In this document: one piece after another, positions 23,738-33,043 of the stretch
How positions within the stretch are numbered: position 1 is the first letter of the stretch
How the letters are laid out: each line of letters begins with the position of its first letter
Assembly: GCA_017617415.1 (NCBI GenBank)
Contig: JAFZWH010000073.1
Coordinates: 1 to 36,529, forward strand
Direction of reading: 5' to 3'
DNA from: Victivallales bacterium
GTDB lineage: Bacteria; Verrucomicrobiota; Lentisphaeria; Oligosphaerales; Oligosphaeraceae
Length of the DNA stretch: 36,529 nt
Translations under genes and position numbers: made by a program
The notes under the pieces: model-generated
Seen by the model: the letters and a program-made list of their open reading frames with translations, nothing else
Told to the model about the DNA's origin: nothing
The model's database searches: none

Positions 23738-24691
23738 ATGATTACACCGCAAGAATTTGTATTATTATTCAATACCTTGGAGCAGAACCTCTCCCAGGTC
23801 ATTGAGGGAAAATCCGAGGTCATCCGACGCGTTCTCACCACCCTCTTCGCAGAAGGTCATCTGCTTCTGGAGGACCTCCCCGGTGTCGGCAAGACCCGCC
23901 TGGCTCAGGCGCTGGCACGCACCATGGACGCCACCTGCCGTCGCATCCAGTTCACGCCGGACATGCTTCCCAACGACATCATCGGCGTGAGCATCTACAA
24001 CGACGGCGAGCGGGCATTCCAGTTCATGCCGGGTCCCGTCTTTGCGAACATCGTTTTGGCGGATGAAATTAACCGCGGCACCCCGCGCGTGCAGTCCAGT
24101 CTCCTGGAGGCGATGTCGGAACGCGCGGTCACGGTCGATGGCCAGACCCATCTTCTGCCACGGCCCTTCTTTGTGATTGCCACGCAGAACCCCGTGGAGT
24201 TCCACGGCACCTACCCACTGCCGGAAGCACAGGTGGACCGTTTTCTGATGCGGCTTTCTCTCGGTTATCCGGATTTCGCCACCGAGAAGGCCATCCTGGA
24301 GCATCAACAGACTGCAGATCCGCTGGAGAATATCTCGCCAGTCGCCACGGCAGAAGAGATTGCGGCGGCCCAAGCATTTGTGCGTACCATCCATGCCTCC
24401 GAACGGCTGAAGGACTACCTGGTCACGGTTGTCCATGAAACCCGCAAGCATCCCGCATTCCTCTACGGTGCCAGCCCCCGCGCCGCGCTGGCGCTTTTGC
24501 GCGCCGCGCAGTGCCACGCCGCCGCTCAAGAACGCAACTACGTATTGCCTCGCGACGTGAGGGACCTCGCGCCGGATGTCCTCGCACATCGATTGCCGCT
24601 TCGCAATCAGGCACGTGCGCAATGGCATGACTCCCGCGAGGTCCTGGCGGAACTTCTCGCGAAGCTTCCAATGCAACGCTGGGAAGAATAG
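23738..24691 (+). CDS. MoxR-family AAA+ ATPase
   Basis: AAA+ chaperone-like ATPase of the MoxR family, which usually works with VWA and DUF58 proteins in maturation or assembly of other proteins. The 317 residues contain Walker A PGVGKTRLA (Lys52), a Walker B IVLADEINR (Asp109-Glu110) followed by GTPRVQSSLLEAMSE, sensor 1 in ATQNPVEFHGTYPLPEAQVDRF, read in pieces, and a C-terminal lid with HPAFLYGASPRAALALLRAA and DVRDLAPDVLAHR. The DUF58 gene follows after 31 nt, the classic pairing. The VWA and transglutaminase partners often found nearby are absent here. Start ATG 23738 has no SD but a TATAAT box just upstream. Confidence 0.95.
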   Translation: MITPQEFVLLFNTLEQNLSQVIEGKSEVIRRVLTTLFAEGHLLLEDLPGVGKTRLAQALARTMDATCRRIQFTPDMLPNDIIGVSIYNDGERAFQFMPGPVFANIVLADEINRGTPRVQSSLLEAMSERAVTVDGQTHLLPRPFFVIATQNPVEFHGTYPLPEAQVDRFLMRLSLGYPDFATEKAILEHQQTADPLENISPVATAEEIAAAQAFVRTIHASERLKDYLVTVVHETRKHPAFLYGASPRAALALLRAAQCHAAAQERNYVLPRDVRDLAPDVLAHRLPLRNQARAQWHDSREVLAELLAKLPMQRWEE

Positions 24692-24722
24692 TTATCCTTT
24701 CATTTCGTGCATTTACCCATCT

Positions 24723-25928
24723 ATGCACTTTCTCCTTCCAACTGGCCGCGGCTGGCTGGTCCTGGTCATCCATCTGCTTTGCTTGGCGATGGCCTTCATC
24801 AACCAGACCATCTTCACGTTGGTAATCGCATGCATCTGCCTGGCGACTCTGATTGCCAGCTTCTTCTGCGCCCTTTTCTGCCTCCACGGGATCGAAATGT
24901 GGCGCGCCCCCGCCAGTGACGCCCAAGTCGGCTGTTCCCTTGAACTGCCCCTGGTCATCCGCAATTGTCGCTCCTGGAGACGACAACAGATGGTGGTTTT
25001 CGAGCAGCTCCCCTTCGCCGCCGATGGATGGCATAAGCAAATCGTACCCGGCTTGGCAAGCCGTCAAGAATATCGCCTGCGGCGGACAACCCATGCCGTG
25101 CGACGCGGACTTTTCAGACTCTCGCGCGTCATCTTGCGCTCTGGAGACCCCGCCGGACTTTTCCGACGCGAAAAATACTTCGATTTGCCTGAAGAACTAC
25201 TCGTCCTCCCGGCCATTCGACCACTTCCGGAACTCCATTTCGAGGAAACCGCCTCGTCTGCCGTCACCGCAGACCATTCCATCACCCGCGTCGGCGCCAG
25301 CCAGGAGTTCTATGGCATCCGCGAATACCGCACCACTGACGGCATCCGCTTCATCAACTGGCGCGCCACTGCACGGCATCGCAAACTGATGGTCAATGAG
25401 TTCGAACGCAATGCCCATGCCGCCGTGGCGTTGCTGCTGGATCTGCCGAAAGATTTCGCCGGCAGCGGCGACCACTCCAATCTCGAATACCTCGTCGCCA
25501 CCGCCGCATCGCTGGTCGCCCAGTTTGCCGAGCGCTTTTGCACATTGGGCTTCGCCGCCGGAGGCGACCAATCCCGGCTGGTCTTGCCCGACGAGGCGAC
25601 CACCCTCCGCCAACGCCTGATGCGCGAACTCGCGCTTCTTCAACCGGGCGACGTCCCGCTGGCCACTGCTTTGGAGGAATTGCTTCCGAGACTGCTTCCG
25701 CACACGCTTGTCATCTGCTTGAGCCTTAGCGAGAACATCGACCTTGCCGTAACGCTGACCGGTCTGGTTCAAGCCAGCATGGAAGTGCGATGGAGTTGCG
25801 CCTCGCCACAGGATTTCCCTGGCCAGCTCACCCGCATTGCCCGTCAGGCCGCCAAACATCCAACGCCTCTTCCAAATGGACTGCTTGCCCCCGTGAGGCT
25901 CTTCCCCAAAATGACCTGCGGGTTCTGA
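24723..25928 (+). CDS. DUF58 domain protein
   Basis: Membrane-associated partner of the MoxR ATPase. The 401-residue protein begins with two hydrophobic helices (about residues 10-27 and 30-53) and then a cytoplasmic or periplasmic region with the DUF58 signature: FYGIREYRTTDGIRFINWRA, in pieces, then TARHRKLMVNEFE at about residues 210-230. The following part resembles a VWA-like fold (VALLLDLPKD, with LLDLP at the position of the beta strand). ATG 24723 is chosen because the first helix begins there; longer in-frame upstream codons overlap moxR and are not homologous. No SD. The pair probably forms a two-gene operon. Confidence 0.9.
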   Translation: MHFLLPTGRGWLVLVIHLLCLAMAFINQTIFTLVIACICLATLIASFFCALFCLHGIEMWRAPASDAQVGCSLELPLVIRNCRSWRRQQMVVFEQLPFAADGWHKQIVPGLASRQEYRLRRTTHAVRRGLFRLSRVILRSGDPAGLFRREKYFDLPEELLVLPAIRPLPELHFEETASSAVTADHSITRVGASQEFYGIREYRTTDGIRFINWRATARHRKLMVNEFERNAHAAVALLLDLPKDFAGSGDHSNLEYLVATAASLVAQFAERFCTLGFAAGGDQSRLVLPDEATTLRQRLMRELALLQPGDVPLATALEELLPRLLPHTLVICLSLSENIDLAVTLTGLVQASMEVRWSCASPQDFPGQLTRIARQAAKHPTPLPNGLLAPVRLFPKMTCGF

Positions 25929-25937
25929 CCCCCACTC

Positions 25938-25966
25938 CATCCTGTGGCAATCCCCTAGCGGGGTTG
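25938..25966 (+). terminator. Hairpin after the DUF58 gene (copy 2 of a shared element)
   Basis: CATCCTGT flank (25938-25945), then CAATCCC and GGGGTTG in a 7-bp stem with one G-T wobble and a 5-nt CTAGC loop. It matches the hairpin after lysS in both flank and stem. The T-to-G wobble keeps pairing intact, suggesting structure is maintained. The TTG start of the next gene lies 30 nt downstream. Confidence 0.45.
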
Positions 25967-25996
25967 TGTCTTCCCACCTCCTATTTTTCATCTCCC

Positions 25997-27985
25997 TTGG
26001 ATTCCATTCTCGAAAATCTGACTCAGCCGCAACTGGAAGCCGTCACCCACCGCGACGGTCCGATGATTGTGATTGCGGGCGCGGGTTCCGGCAAAACCCG
26101 CGTGGTCACCCGCCGGATTGCCTGGCTCATCAGCCAGGGCGTCTGGCCCAGCCAGATTCTTGCCATGACCTTCACCAACAAAGCCGCCCGGGAGATGCGC
26201 GAGCGAGTCGAGACCTTGGTTGGGCAGGCTCCACGCAGCATCGGAACCTTTCATGGGTGCTGCGCCAGATTCCTGCGAAGAGACATCGACAAGCTCGACT
26301 GCGGACGCACCCGCGACTTCACCATCTACGACGACGAAGAACAGAAGACCATCCTCAAACAATGCATCAAGGCTGCCGGTAAAATTCCCCGTGGCCTGAC
26401 ACCGTCCCTTCTCTCCACTGCCATCTCAAATAGCAAAAATGGTCGAAAGTCTCTCGCAGCGGCGCTGGAGGACGACGACTACCTGGACCTCCTGCCCGTC
26501 ATCGAGAAAATCGCCGACGACTACGAAAAGCGCCTCCAGGAGTGCAACGCCGTGGACTTCGATGACCTTCTGCTCCTCACCGTCCGGCTCCTCGAGGAGG
26601 TCCCCGGCATGGCGGATATCTACCACAACCGTTTCCGATACCTGCTGGTGGACGAATACCAGGACACCAACCACCTTCAGTACCAGCTGATTATGCGGCT
26701 GGCCAACGAGGAGCAGAATGTCCACGTCACCGGCGACCCCGATCAGAGCATCTACTCCTGGCGAGGTGCCGACTACCACAACATCATGTCCTTCACCCAG
26801 GACTTCCCCAACGCAAAACTGGTCAAGCTTGAACAGAACTACCGCTCCACCCCGACCATCCTAAACGCCGCCAACTCCGTCATCGAGAACAATTCCCGAC
26901 GGATTCCGAAAGAACTCTTCACCGAGAATGCCGACGGTCGGCTCATCACCGAGCTCCTCGCCCACACCGATCGCCACGAAGCAGAGTGGATCGTGCGCAA
27001 AATCCGACGGCTACGCCAGAATGGCCATTCTTGGCGGGATTGCGCGGTTTTCTATCGCACCAACGCCCAGTCCCGCGTCCTCGAAGAAGCCTTCGTCAAG
27101 GCGGGCATGCCCTATCAGCTCCTCGGAGGAGTGCGCTTCTACGAGCGCAAGGAAATCAAGGACTTTCTGGCGTTGCTGCGCATCAAGGTCAACCCCAGCG
27201 ACGCCATCGCGTTCGAACGCGTATTCGCCAACTTCCCCGTCTGCGAAGGACTTGGGGGAAAGGCCCTCGCGGAACTCCAGAATGCGGCCGCCTTTGCCCG
27301 CCAGCCAGTTGTCACCTATACCGCATCCGAGGCGTATCGCGCCGGCCTCAAGGGGCGAAGCCAGAAGACCGAGCGGCTCCGGCGGCTCTCCAATTGGCTC
27401 CGCCAACTGCTGGATGCTCCAACCACACCGGTCGCCGCCGCCGTCCAGGAAATCGAGCGGTTCACCGATTTCACGCGGCAGCTCGAACTGCAACACGGCC
27501 AGGACAATCTTCTCGAGCGACGCGAAAATGTCCAGAGCTTCCTGGAACGCGCCCAGAACTTCACCAATGACAACCCGGAGGCCGACCTCGCCGCATTCCT
27601 GGAGGACGTCGCCCTCGTCGCGGACGTCGACAGCCATGACCCCCAGGCGGACGGCGTGGTCCTGATGACGCTTCATTCCTCCAAGGGTCTCGAATTTCCG
27701 TATGTCTTCATTGCAGGAGTGGAGGAAGGCGTTCTCCCGCACGCCCGGGCCACCGCACGCCCAGGCGCCTTGGACGAGGACCTTGACCAACTTGAAGAGG
27801 AACGTCGGCTCTTTTATGTGGGAATCACACGCGCCCGACGAGCAGTCTATCTAAGCCATGTCGCACTGCGGTTCCAATATGGCGGATACAAGCCCTCCTC
27901 GCCCAGTCGGTTCCTGGAGGAAATCCCCCCCAGCCTCGTGCGCCGATTCCTTTATCGCAACGGCGACGAAATCCCCATGCGCTGA
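25997..27985 (+). CDS. ATP-dependent DNA helicase, UvrD/PcrA/Rep family
   Basis: Superfamily 1A 3'-5' DNA helicase used in repair and replication restart. The 662-residue protein shows all main motifs: Q motif LTQPQLEAV, Walker A AGAGSGKT (Lys33), Ia MTFTNKAAREM, II VDEYQDTN (Asp219-Glu220), III GDPDQSIYSWRGAD, IV LEQNYRST, V LMTLHSSKGLEF, and VI EERRLFYVGITRARR. It has the 1B/2B insertions but is shorter than E. coli UvrD (720 aa), close to Rep (673 aa). The start is TTG 25997, giving the family N-terminus; no in-frame ATG fits nearby. It follows the DUF58 gene by 68 nt and a hairpin. The next gene also encodes a nucleic-acid ATPase. Confidence 0.93.
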   Translation: MDSILENLTQPQLEAVTHRDGPMIVIAGAGSGKTRVVTRRIAWLISQGVWPSQILAMTFTNKAAREMRERVETLVGQAPRSIGTFHGCCARFLRRDIDKLDCGRTRDFTIYDDEEQKTILKQCIKAAGKIPRGLTPSLLSTAISNSKNGRKSLAAALEDDDYLDLLPVIEKIADDYEKRLQECNAVDFDDLLLLTVRLLEEVPGMADIYHNRFRYLLVDEYQDTNHLQYQLIMRLANEEQNVHVTGDPDQSIYSWRGADYHNIMSFTQDFPNAKLVKLEQNYRSTPTILNAANSVIENNSRRIPKELFTENADGRLITELLAHTDRHEAEWIVRKIRRLRQNGHSWRDCAVFYRTNAQSRVLEEAFVKAGMPYQLLGGVRFYERKEIKDFLALLRIKVNPSDAIAFERVFANFPVCEGLGGKALAELQNAAAFARQPVVTYTASEAYRAGLKGRSQKTERLRRLSNWLRQLLDAPTTPVAAAVQEIERFTDFTRQLELQHGQDNLLERRENVQSFLERAQNFTNDNPEADLAAFLEDVALVADVDSHDPQADGVVLMTLHSSKGLEFPYVFIAGVEEGVLPHARATARPGALDEDLDQLEEERRLFYVGITRARRAVYLSHVALRFQYGGYKPSSPSRFLEEIPPSLVRRFLYRNGDEIPMR

Positions 27986-28007
27986 CGACAAATTCTCTTC
28001 AAATATC

Positions 28008-28034
28008 CCCCGCCAAAGAGGAAATCGGGCGGGG
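28008..28034 (+). terminator. Hairpin between the helicase and SNF2 genes
   Basis: CCCCGCC and GGCGGGG form a 7-bp GC stem with a 13-nt loop, 22 nt after the helicase stop. An AT-rich tract with TATATT (28041-28046) follows, 29 nt before the SNF2 ATG. The large loop and lack of a U-tract make terminator function uncertain. Confidence 0.35.
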
Positions 28035-28075
28035 AGAGATTATATTAAAACACTCACTCTTTTTCGGAAAACATC

Positions 28076-31000
28076 ATGGCTCCCAAACGCTTCATCTCTA
28101 TTCCGCTCACCGCCGAACTCACTCAGATATTGCGTGATATTCTCGGCGCCTTTGGGCAAGCGGTTTCCGCCAATGACCTACACTGTGTCCTCGCGGCAAT
28201 GAACGCGCCATTGTTCGCACCCTTCCGGCATACCCGCGTCGAAGCCGTCAAGGAACTTCTCGATGCGCTCGTTGCCCAGGAGGAAATCCAACGCACCGCC
28301 AATGGCGAATTTCAGGTCCCGCCGCTGGACAGGGATGACCTCAGGAAAATCTTCGCCCAGCCGACCTACGTCCATCTCGCCACCGCCATTTCACAGGCGA
28401 TACCCATTGCCCCGAACCAGCCGGCGGAAACGCGCGCAAAGTATCTCCAGCGTGATTTCCGCAACGCCTTCTACGCCCAAGACATTTCCTTGCTCAACAA
28501 CTCCCTCCGGGTCCTCCAAAACCTCTATTCCAATGACCTGGTGGATTGCTCCTGGTTCGATTTCCTTGTGAACGAACCCGTCGAGTGGTTCCGGCAACTC
28601 CCTGACACTTTCCTGGCCGCCTTCGGCTGGCAGTATCTTCCCGCCGCAATGATTTCCCTGAGACCGATCCATTCCTTCGTCGGGGTTCTCTACGAACGGC
28701 TCGCGGCCATGCCGCCACAGGTCATCTGCTTCCTCATCGACTATGCCATCCTCTGCGGAGACTGGCAAATCATCCCGAAGCTGCTCCGGCAGCTCCCGCA
28801 GGGCGCCGCCCCCCGAGTGACCCGAGTCGCCTGCATTCGATTCTTGACGGGGCGCGACGACGAGGCGGTCGGACTCTTCATCGACGCGCTTGAGAGCCTG
28901 CGCCGTGAAACCGACTCACACCATGCGTATTTCCGCTCCATCAGCGGACTCTTCCTGGTTTTCGCGCAACTGCGGCAGAACACCACCGAGACGCTAACTG
29001 GAGCCTCTCAGTACGCCCAATTGGGCGTGAGCGAGCAAACCCCCTTCACCGAACTCTACCGCATGCTCGATGTGTTCGCGCGCAGCCGTGCCATGCCCCA
29101 GCTCACATTCGATGCGCCAAAATGGATGCTCACGCTTCCGCTCGCGGACTGCCTCTCGTGCATCGTCCAATATTGGATGACTGGCGATCTCAATGACGAA
29201 CAGCAACGCTTGCTGAGCCAATTGGAAGCCCTTGCCGCACAAGGAAATTATAAATGGCTTGCCGAGGAGTGCGCCGAATTGCGCCAACGCCTCGCGACCA
29301 CCCGGAGCAAGGTCCCGGCACAATGCCATCCGGGCAATCTGCCGTTCCTCTTGGACTGCATTCCCAACGAAAACAGCTGGAACGAACGCTACGGCCGCAT
29401 CGCTCGGACCATGAACGACCTCCCGCTGCGTAGCGCGCACCGGCTTGCATGGCAAATCAAATTCGACCAGGCACACGGCGCACCCATCGTTCGCCCAATC
29501 GAACAACACGCCGGAAAAAGCGGCCACTGGTCGCGAGGCCGACGCTTTATTGGCTATCAGAAAAACTGTTTCGCCACAGCAGGCATTCTGGCCGAGGACA
29601 TCAATTTCGGCATCGAATTGACCTCGCAGGACAAATTTGCGTGCGATGTGCTCCACAACCTCGAGGAGTTCCTGCGCCAATCACCCCCGCCGTCCCCCGA
29701 CGCTGTCCAATCCGCCACCGCACAGCTGCTTCAGGCGCTTATCGGCCATCCGCATCTTATCCTGGATTCTGCGGACAACCGCGCGGCCACCTGCGTGCGC
29801 GCCACTCCGCATATCCATATTTCAAAAAACCTCAACTCTCTGCGTTACAACCTCTTGCCTGCACCACCAGCCCAGGGGAACCTCTTGGCACAACTCGAAA
29901 ACGGCTGTATCGTCGCCGTCTATGAATTCTCCCTGGAAATGCGGAAACTCTGCATGCTTCTGGGCGATGACTTCCAGGTTCCTCTCGACGCACCGGAGAA
30001 TCATTCCTTCATTGGTCGGATAATGCAGAACTTCAACATTGTCTCCGACATCCCGCTGCCCCTTCCCGAATTTACGCCCACCCCGACACCTACCACGCCT
30101 ACACTCCGGCTGATTCCGCAGGATCGCGGACTCAAGGTTGAACTCTTGATCAACCCCTTCCCCACCAACAACGACTTCTATGCGCCAGGCGAGGGTCCCG
30201 TCGAGATGATCTGCCGACGACAGCAGCGGCTTCTCAGGCTGGTCCGCGATCCCGAAAGCGAGCGCAAGGCCGCCCAGGAACTCATCGACAATTGCCCGCA
30301 ACTTACCGAAGCCAACAAAAAGGCGCCTTGGAGTTGGTCGCTGGAAGGCGCCGACTGCTACGAACTGTCGCTCCAGCTCCATTCCCTCGTGGACCGCTGC
30401 CGTATCCAGTGGCCCGAGGAACACCGATATCTCTGTCGGCGCACTCTCAGCTTGGGCAACGTCTCCCTGAGCACCCAAAGCTACCAGTCGTGGTTTGCCA
30501 TTGACGGCGAGGCGCAACTGGAAGACTCGGCGGGAACGGTCAGTCTCAGCGAACTGATTCAAATCGTCAATGAAAAGAAACGCTTCGTCGAATTGAGCGA
30601 CGGGCAGGTGGTCGCACTTTCCGAATCCCTCCGACGGCAACTCGAAAAACTCAGCCGAACCGGTGAACTCACCAGCAGTGAAGACGGGAAGGGGATGCGC
30701 CTCCAGGTCTGTCGGTTCTTGGTGCCATTCATTGCCAACGAGTTGAATGAATTCCCCATCATCGGGAAGTCTCCCGAATACACCAGCTGGATTCAGCAGT
30801 ATGACGAGGCGATGCAAATCACTCCGCCAACGCCCAAGGGGCTCAAGGCCACCCTGCGACCATATCAGCGGGAGGGCTTCCTCTGGCTCGCCCGGCTCGA
30901 CCAGGCGCACGCCGGAGCCTGTCTGGCGGATGACATGGGACTCGGCAAGACGCTCCAGGCCATCTCGCTGATGCTCGCACGAGCAAACGAAGGCCCCTGC

Positions 31001-32224
31001 CTGGTTGTTGCGCCGACCTCGGTCTGCGCCAACTGGATCTCTGAAATCCAGCGTTTTGCGCCGTCTTTGGAATGCAGCGTCTTCGGCGGCGGAAATCGTA
31101 TCCAGACCTTCAAGCGCCTCAAGGCAGGACAGGTACTCGTGACCAGCTACGGACTCCTCCAAAGCGAAAATGCGTCTTTCCGTAAAATCCATTGGCGTGT
31201 CGTGGTACTCGACGAGGCACAGGCCATCAAGAACTCCCATGCCAAGCGCTCCAAGGCCGCCCTTGAAATTAATGCGGATTTCCGTATCGTGACCACCGGA
31301 ACACCGGTGGAAAACAACCTCACCGAACTCTGGTCCATCTTCAATTTCATCCTTCCAGGACTCCTCGGTTCACGCGAAAACTTCCAGCGACGTTTCGCCG
31401 CGCCAATCGAACACGACGAAAACCATGATGCCGCACTGCACCTGCGCAACATCGTCAGCCCATTCTTGTTGCGACGCCGCAAGGACCAGGTGCTCTCCGA
31501 ACTGCCGCCCAAGGAGGACATCGATTATCTCGTCGAACTGTCGCCAGAGGAGAAGGAGTTCTATAATAAACTGAGAGTAAGCATATTAAATGACCTTGAA
31601 GCACACCAGGAAAGCGACAACCAGCGGCATATCCGCGTGCTGGCGGGAATCACCAAGCTCCGGCTCGCCGTGGACCACCCAAGCCTCGTCGATGGAGGCG
31701 CCAACCTGCCCGGCTCCAAGCTCGATGCCTTCATGGCACTGCTGAGGCAAGTCCTGGCAAATGGTCATAAGGTTCTTGTGTTTAGCCAGTTTGTTAAATT
31801 CTTGTCCATCGTTGGAACGACTTTGGACAACGCCGGGATAGCCTACGAATACCTCGACGGCGGGCAGTCCACCCGCGAGCGCACCGCCGCCGTCAAGAAT
31901 TTCCAGGAAGGCAATACGCCGGTTTTCCTCATCAGCCTCAAGGCAGGCGGCCTTGGACTCAACCTCACCCAGGCCGATTATGTCATCCACCTCGACTCCT
32001 GGTGGAACCCTGCCGTCGAAAACCAGGCCTCCGACCGCGCACATCGGCTTGGGCAGGACAAGAAGGTCACCATCTACCACCTCCAGACCGCCCACACCAT
32101 CGAGGACAAGATCAAGGCACTCCACCAGCGCAAGCGCGATCTGGCAGATCAGCTTCTCTCCGAAAGCGATACCATCAAAACCAAATCCCTTGAGGAACTT
32201 CTCCGACTCCTTCGAGAGGAGTAG
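28076..32224 (+). CDS. Giant SNF2-family ATPase
   Basis: 1382-residue protein. The C-terminal ~530 residues are a complete SNF2/Rad54-type double-stranded-DNA translocase: LRPYQREGFLWL, Walker A MGLGKTLQA (Lys958), DEAQ box VLDEAQAIKN (Asp1046), TGTPVENNLTELWSIFNF, LLRRRKDQVLSELP, then helicase C with FSQFVKFL, LDGGQSTRERTAAV, LKAGGLGLNL and SDRAHRLGQ. The first ~900 residues match no domain I know; they look mostly helical, TPR-like in places, with no zinc-binding SWIM cysteine cluster visible. Bacterial SNF2 proteins act in transcription, repair or phage defence, and any of these is possible. ATG 28076 has no SD. It is the largest gene of the window and is followed after 20 nt by a HAD gene. 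Confidence 0.92.
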   Translation: MAPKRFISIPLTAELTQILRDILGAFGQAVSANDLHCVLAAMNAPLFAPFRHTRVEAVKELLDALVAQEEIQRTANGEFQVPPLDRDDLRKIFAQPTYVHLATAISQAIPIAPNQPAETRAKYLQRDFRNAFYAQDISLLNNSLRVLQNLYSNDLVDCSWFDFLVNEPVEWFRQLPDTFLAAFGWQYLPAAMISLRPIHSFVGVLYERLAAMPPQVICFLIDYAILCGDWQIIPKLLRQLPQGAAPRVTRVACIRFLTGRDDEAVGLFIDALESLRRETDSHHAYFRSISGLFLVFAQLRQNTTETLTGASQYAQLGVSEQTPFTELYRMLDVFARSRAMPQLTFDAPKWMLTLPLADCLSCIVQYWMTGDLNDEQQRLLSQLEALAAQGNYKWLAEECAELRQRLATTRSKVPAQCHPGNLPFLLDCIPNENSWNERYGRIARTMNDLPLRSAHRLAWQIKFDQAHGAPIVRPIEQHAGKSGHWSRGRRFIGYQKNCFATAGILAEDINFGIELTSQDKFACDVLHNLEEFLRQSPPPSPDAVQSATAQLLQALIGHPHLILDSADNRAATCVRATPHIHISKNLNSLRYNLLPAPPAQGNLLAQLENGCIVAVYEFSLEMRKLCMLLGDDFQVPLDAPENHSFIGRIMQNFNIVSDIPLPLPEFTPTPTPTTPTLRLIPQDRGLKVELLINPFPTNNDFYAPGEGPVEMICRRQQRLLRLVRDPESERKAAQELIDNCPQLTEANKKAPWSWSLEGADCYELSLQLHSLVDRCRIQWPEEHRYLCRRTLSLGNVSLSTQSYQSWFAIDGEAQLEDSAGTVSLSELIQIVNEKKRFVELSDGQVVALSESLRRQLEKLSRTGELTSSEDGKGMRLQVCRFLVPFIANELNEFPIIGKSPEYTSWIQQYDEAMQITPPTPKGLKATLRPYQREGFLWLARLDQAHAGACLADDMGLGKTLQAISLMLARANEGPCLVVAPTSVCANWISEIQRFAPSLECSVFGGGNRIQTFKRLKAGQVLVTSYGLLQSENASFRKIHWRVVVLDEAQAIKNSHAKRSKAALEINADFRIVTTGTPVENNLTELWSIFNFILPGLLGSRENFQRRFAAPIEHDENHDAALHLRNIVSPFLLRRRKDQVLSELPPKEDIDYLVELSPEEKEFYNKLRVSILNDLEAHQESDNQRHIRVLAGITKLRLAVDHPSLVDGGANLPGSKLDAFMALLRQVLANGHKVLVFSQFVKFLSIVGTTLDNAGIAYEYLDGGQSTRERTAAVKNFQEGNTPVFLISLKAGGLGLNLTQADYVIHLDSWWNPAVENQASDRAHRLGQDKKVTIYHLQTAHTIEDKIKALHQRKRDLADQLLSESDTIKTKSLEELLRLLREE

Positions 32225-32244
32225 CGCCTTCAGCGGAGTCCCGC

Positions 32245-33006
32245 ATGCAACCACTGATTGTCCTAGACTTTGACGGAGTCATCTGCGACTCCGCGCCGGA
32301 AAACGCCGCCACTGCCTGGCGAGTCTGCCAGTTCCTGTGGCCGGAGCGTTTCCCGGCGGGACATGTTCCGGCGGAGGCGATTCCGCGCTTCTGCAACGTC
32401 CGCCCGTATATGGAGACTGGCTACCAGGCCATTCTGATGACGCGGCTGATGCAGGAAAATGCGCCTGTCGAGCAATACACCACATGTCTGACGGAATATC
32501 AGGCGCGCAATTTGGCTCGGCTGGGACTGACCAAGCCCGAACTTCAGCAACTCTTCGGTGCCGAACGTGACCAATGGATCGCCACGGACCTGGACGGCTG
32601 GCTCTCTTATAATAGGTATTATCCGGGCGCAACAGAGGCGCTCCGGCTCCTGGCCCGAGCCGCCCGCGTCGTCATCCTTACCACCAAGGAACGGCGCTTT
32701 GTTCAGCAACTGATGCTCCGCGAAGGCATCGAATTTGCCGCCACGGACATCTATGGCCTCCATGAAATCAAGAACAAGGAAACCACCCTCGCCCAGTTCG
32801 TGTCGAGCGGAGAATACTCCTCCGTCACTTTCGTCGAAGACCGCCTCGCCACTCTTCAGCGGATGCTTCCAGTGCCAGCCCTCGCTGGCGTGCGCCTCGC
32901 CTACGCGACATGGGGCTACACCACTCCGGAACAACGGGCCGAGGCCACCCGCGAACCTCGCATTGCCTGCTTGGCTGCCCCCGTCGAACTTACCACGCTG
33001 TCCTGA
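32245..33006 (+). CDS. HAD-superfamily hydrolase
   Basis: Predicted phosphatase or phosphotransferase of 253 residues. HAD motif I is VLDFDGVI with nucleophile Asp8 and acid/base Asp10; motif II is VVILTTKERRF (Thr-Thr-Lys, about 146-148); the motif III Lys probably lies in GLHEIKNKET; motif IV is FVEDRL with Asp199. A helical cap occupies about residues 15-130. The exact substrate is unknown; phosphoglycolate-like phosphatase is one option. ATG 32245 has an SD (GGAG, 32235-32238, 6 nt upstream) shortly after the SNF2 stop, so it is probably cotranscribed with the SNF2 gene. It converges with rsmB, with a hairpin in the 37-base gap. Confidence 0.88.
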   Translation: MQPLIVLDFDGVICDSAPENAATAWRVCQFLWPERFPAGHVPAEAIPRFCNVRPYMETGYQAILMTRLMQENAPVEQYTTCLTEYQARNLARLGLTKPELQQLFGAERDQWIATDLDGWLSYNRYYPGATEALRLLARAARVVILTTKERRFVQQLMLREGIEFAATDIYGLHEIKNKETTLAQFVSSGEYSSVTFVEDRLATLQRMLPVPALAGVRLAYATWGYTTPEQRAEATREPRIACLAAPVELTTLS

Positions 33007-33013
33007 CCAACCA

Positions 33014-33038
33014 GAGGTACGGGGCATTGCCCTGCCTC
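33014..33038. terminator. Hairpin between converging HAD and rsmB genes
   Basis: A stem of 6 bp (GAGGTA with TGCCTC, one G-T wobble), a 2-nt bulge, then 4 bp (GGGC with GCCC) and a 3-nt ATT loop. It fills most of the 37-base gap between the two convergent stops, the expected place for a bidirectional terminator. No U-tract on either strand. Confidence 0.45.
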
Positions 33039-33043
33039 GGCTT

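Noticed and set aside
29822-31240. 472-codon open frame antisense to the SNF2 gene
   Set aside because: It covers the conserved ATPase motifs of the forward frame and has no independent signal or homology I can see.
23738-32224. moxR-DUF58-helicase-SNF2 as a new defence system
   Set aside because: MoxR/DUF58 and UvrD-family helicases are common core genes. Hairpins and gaps separate the units, and there is no nuclease, methylase, mobile gene or composition shift typical of a defence island.
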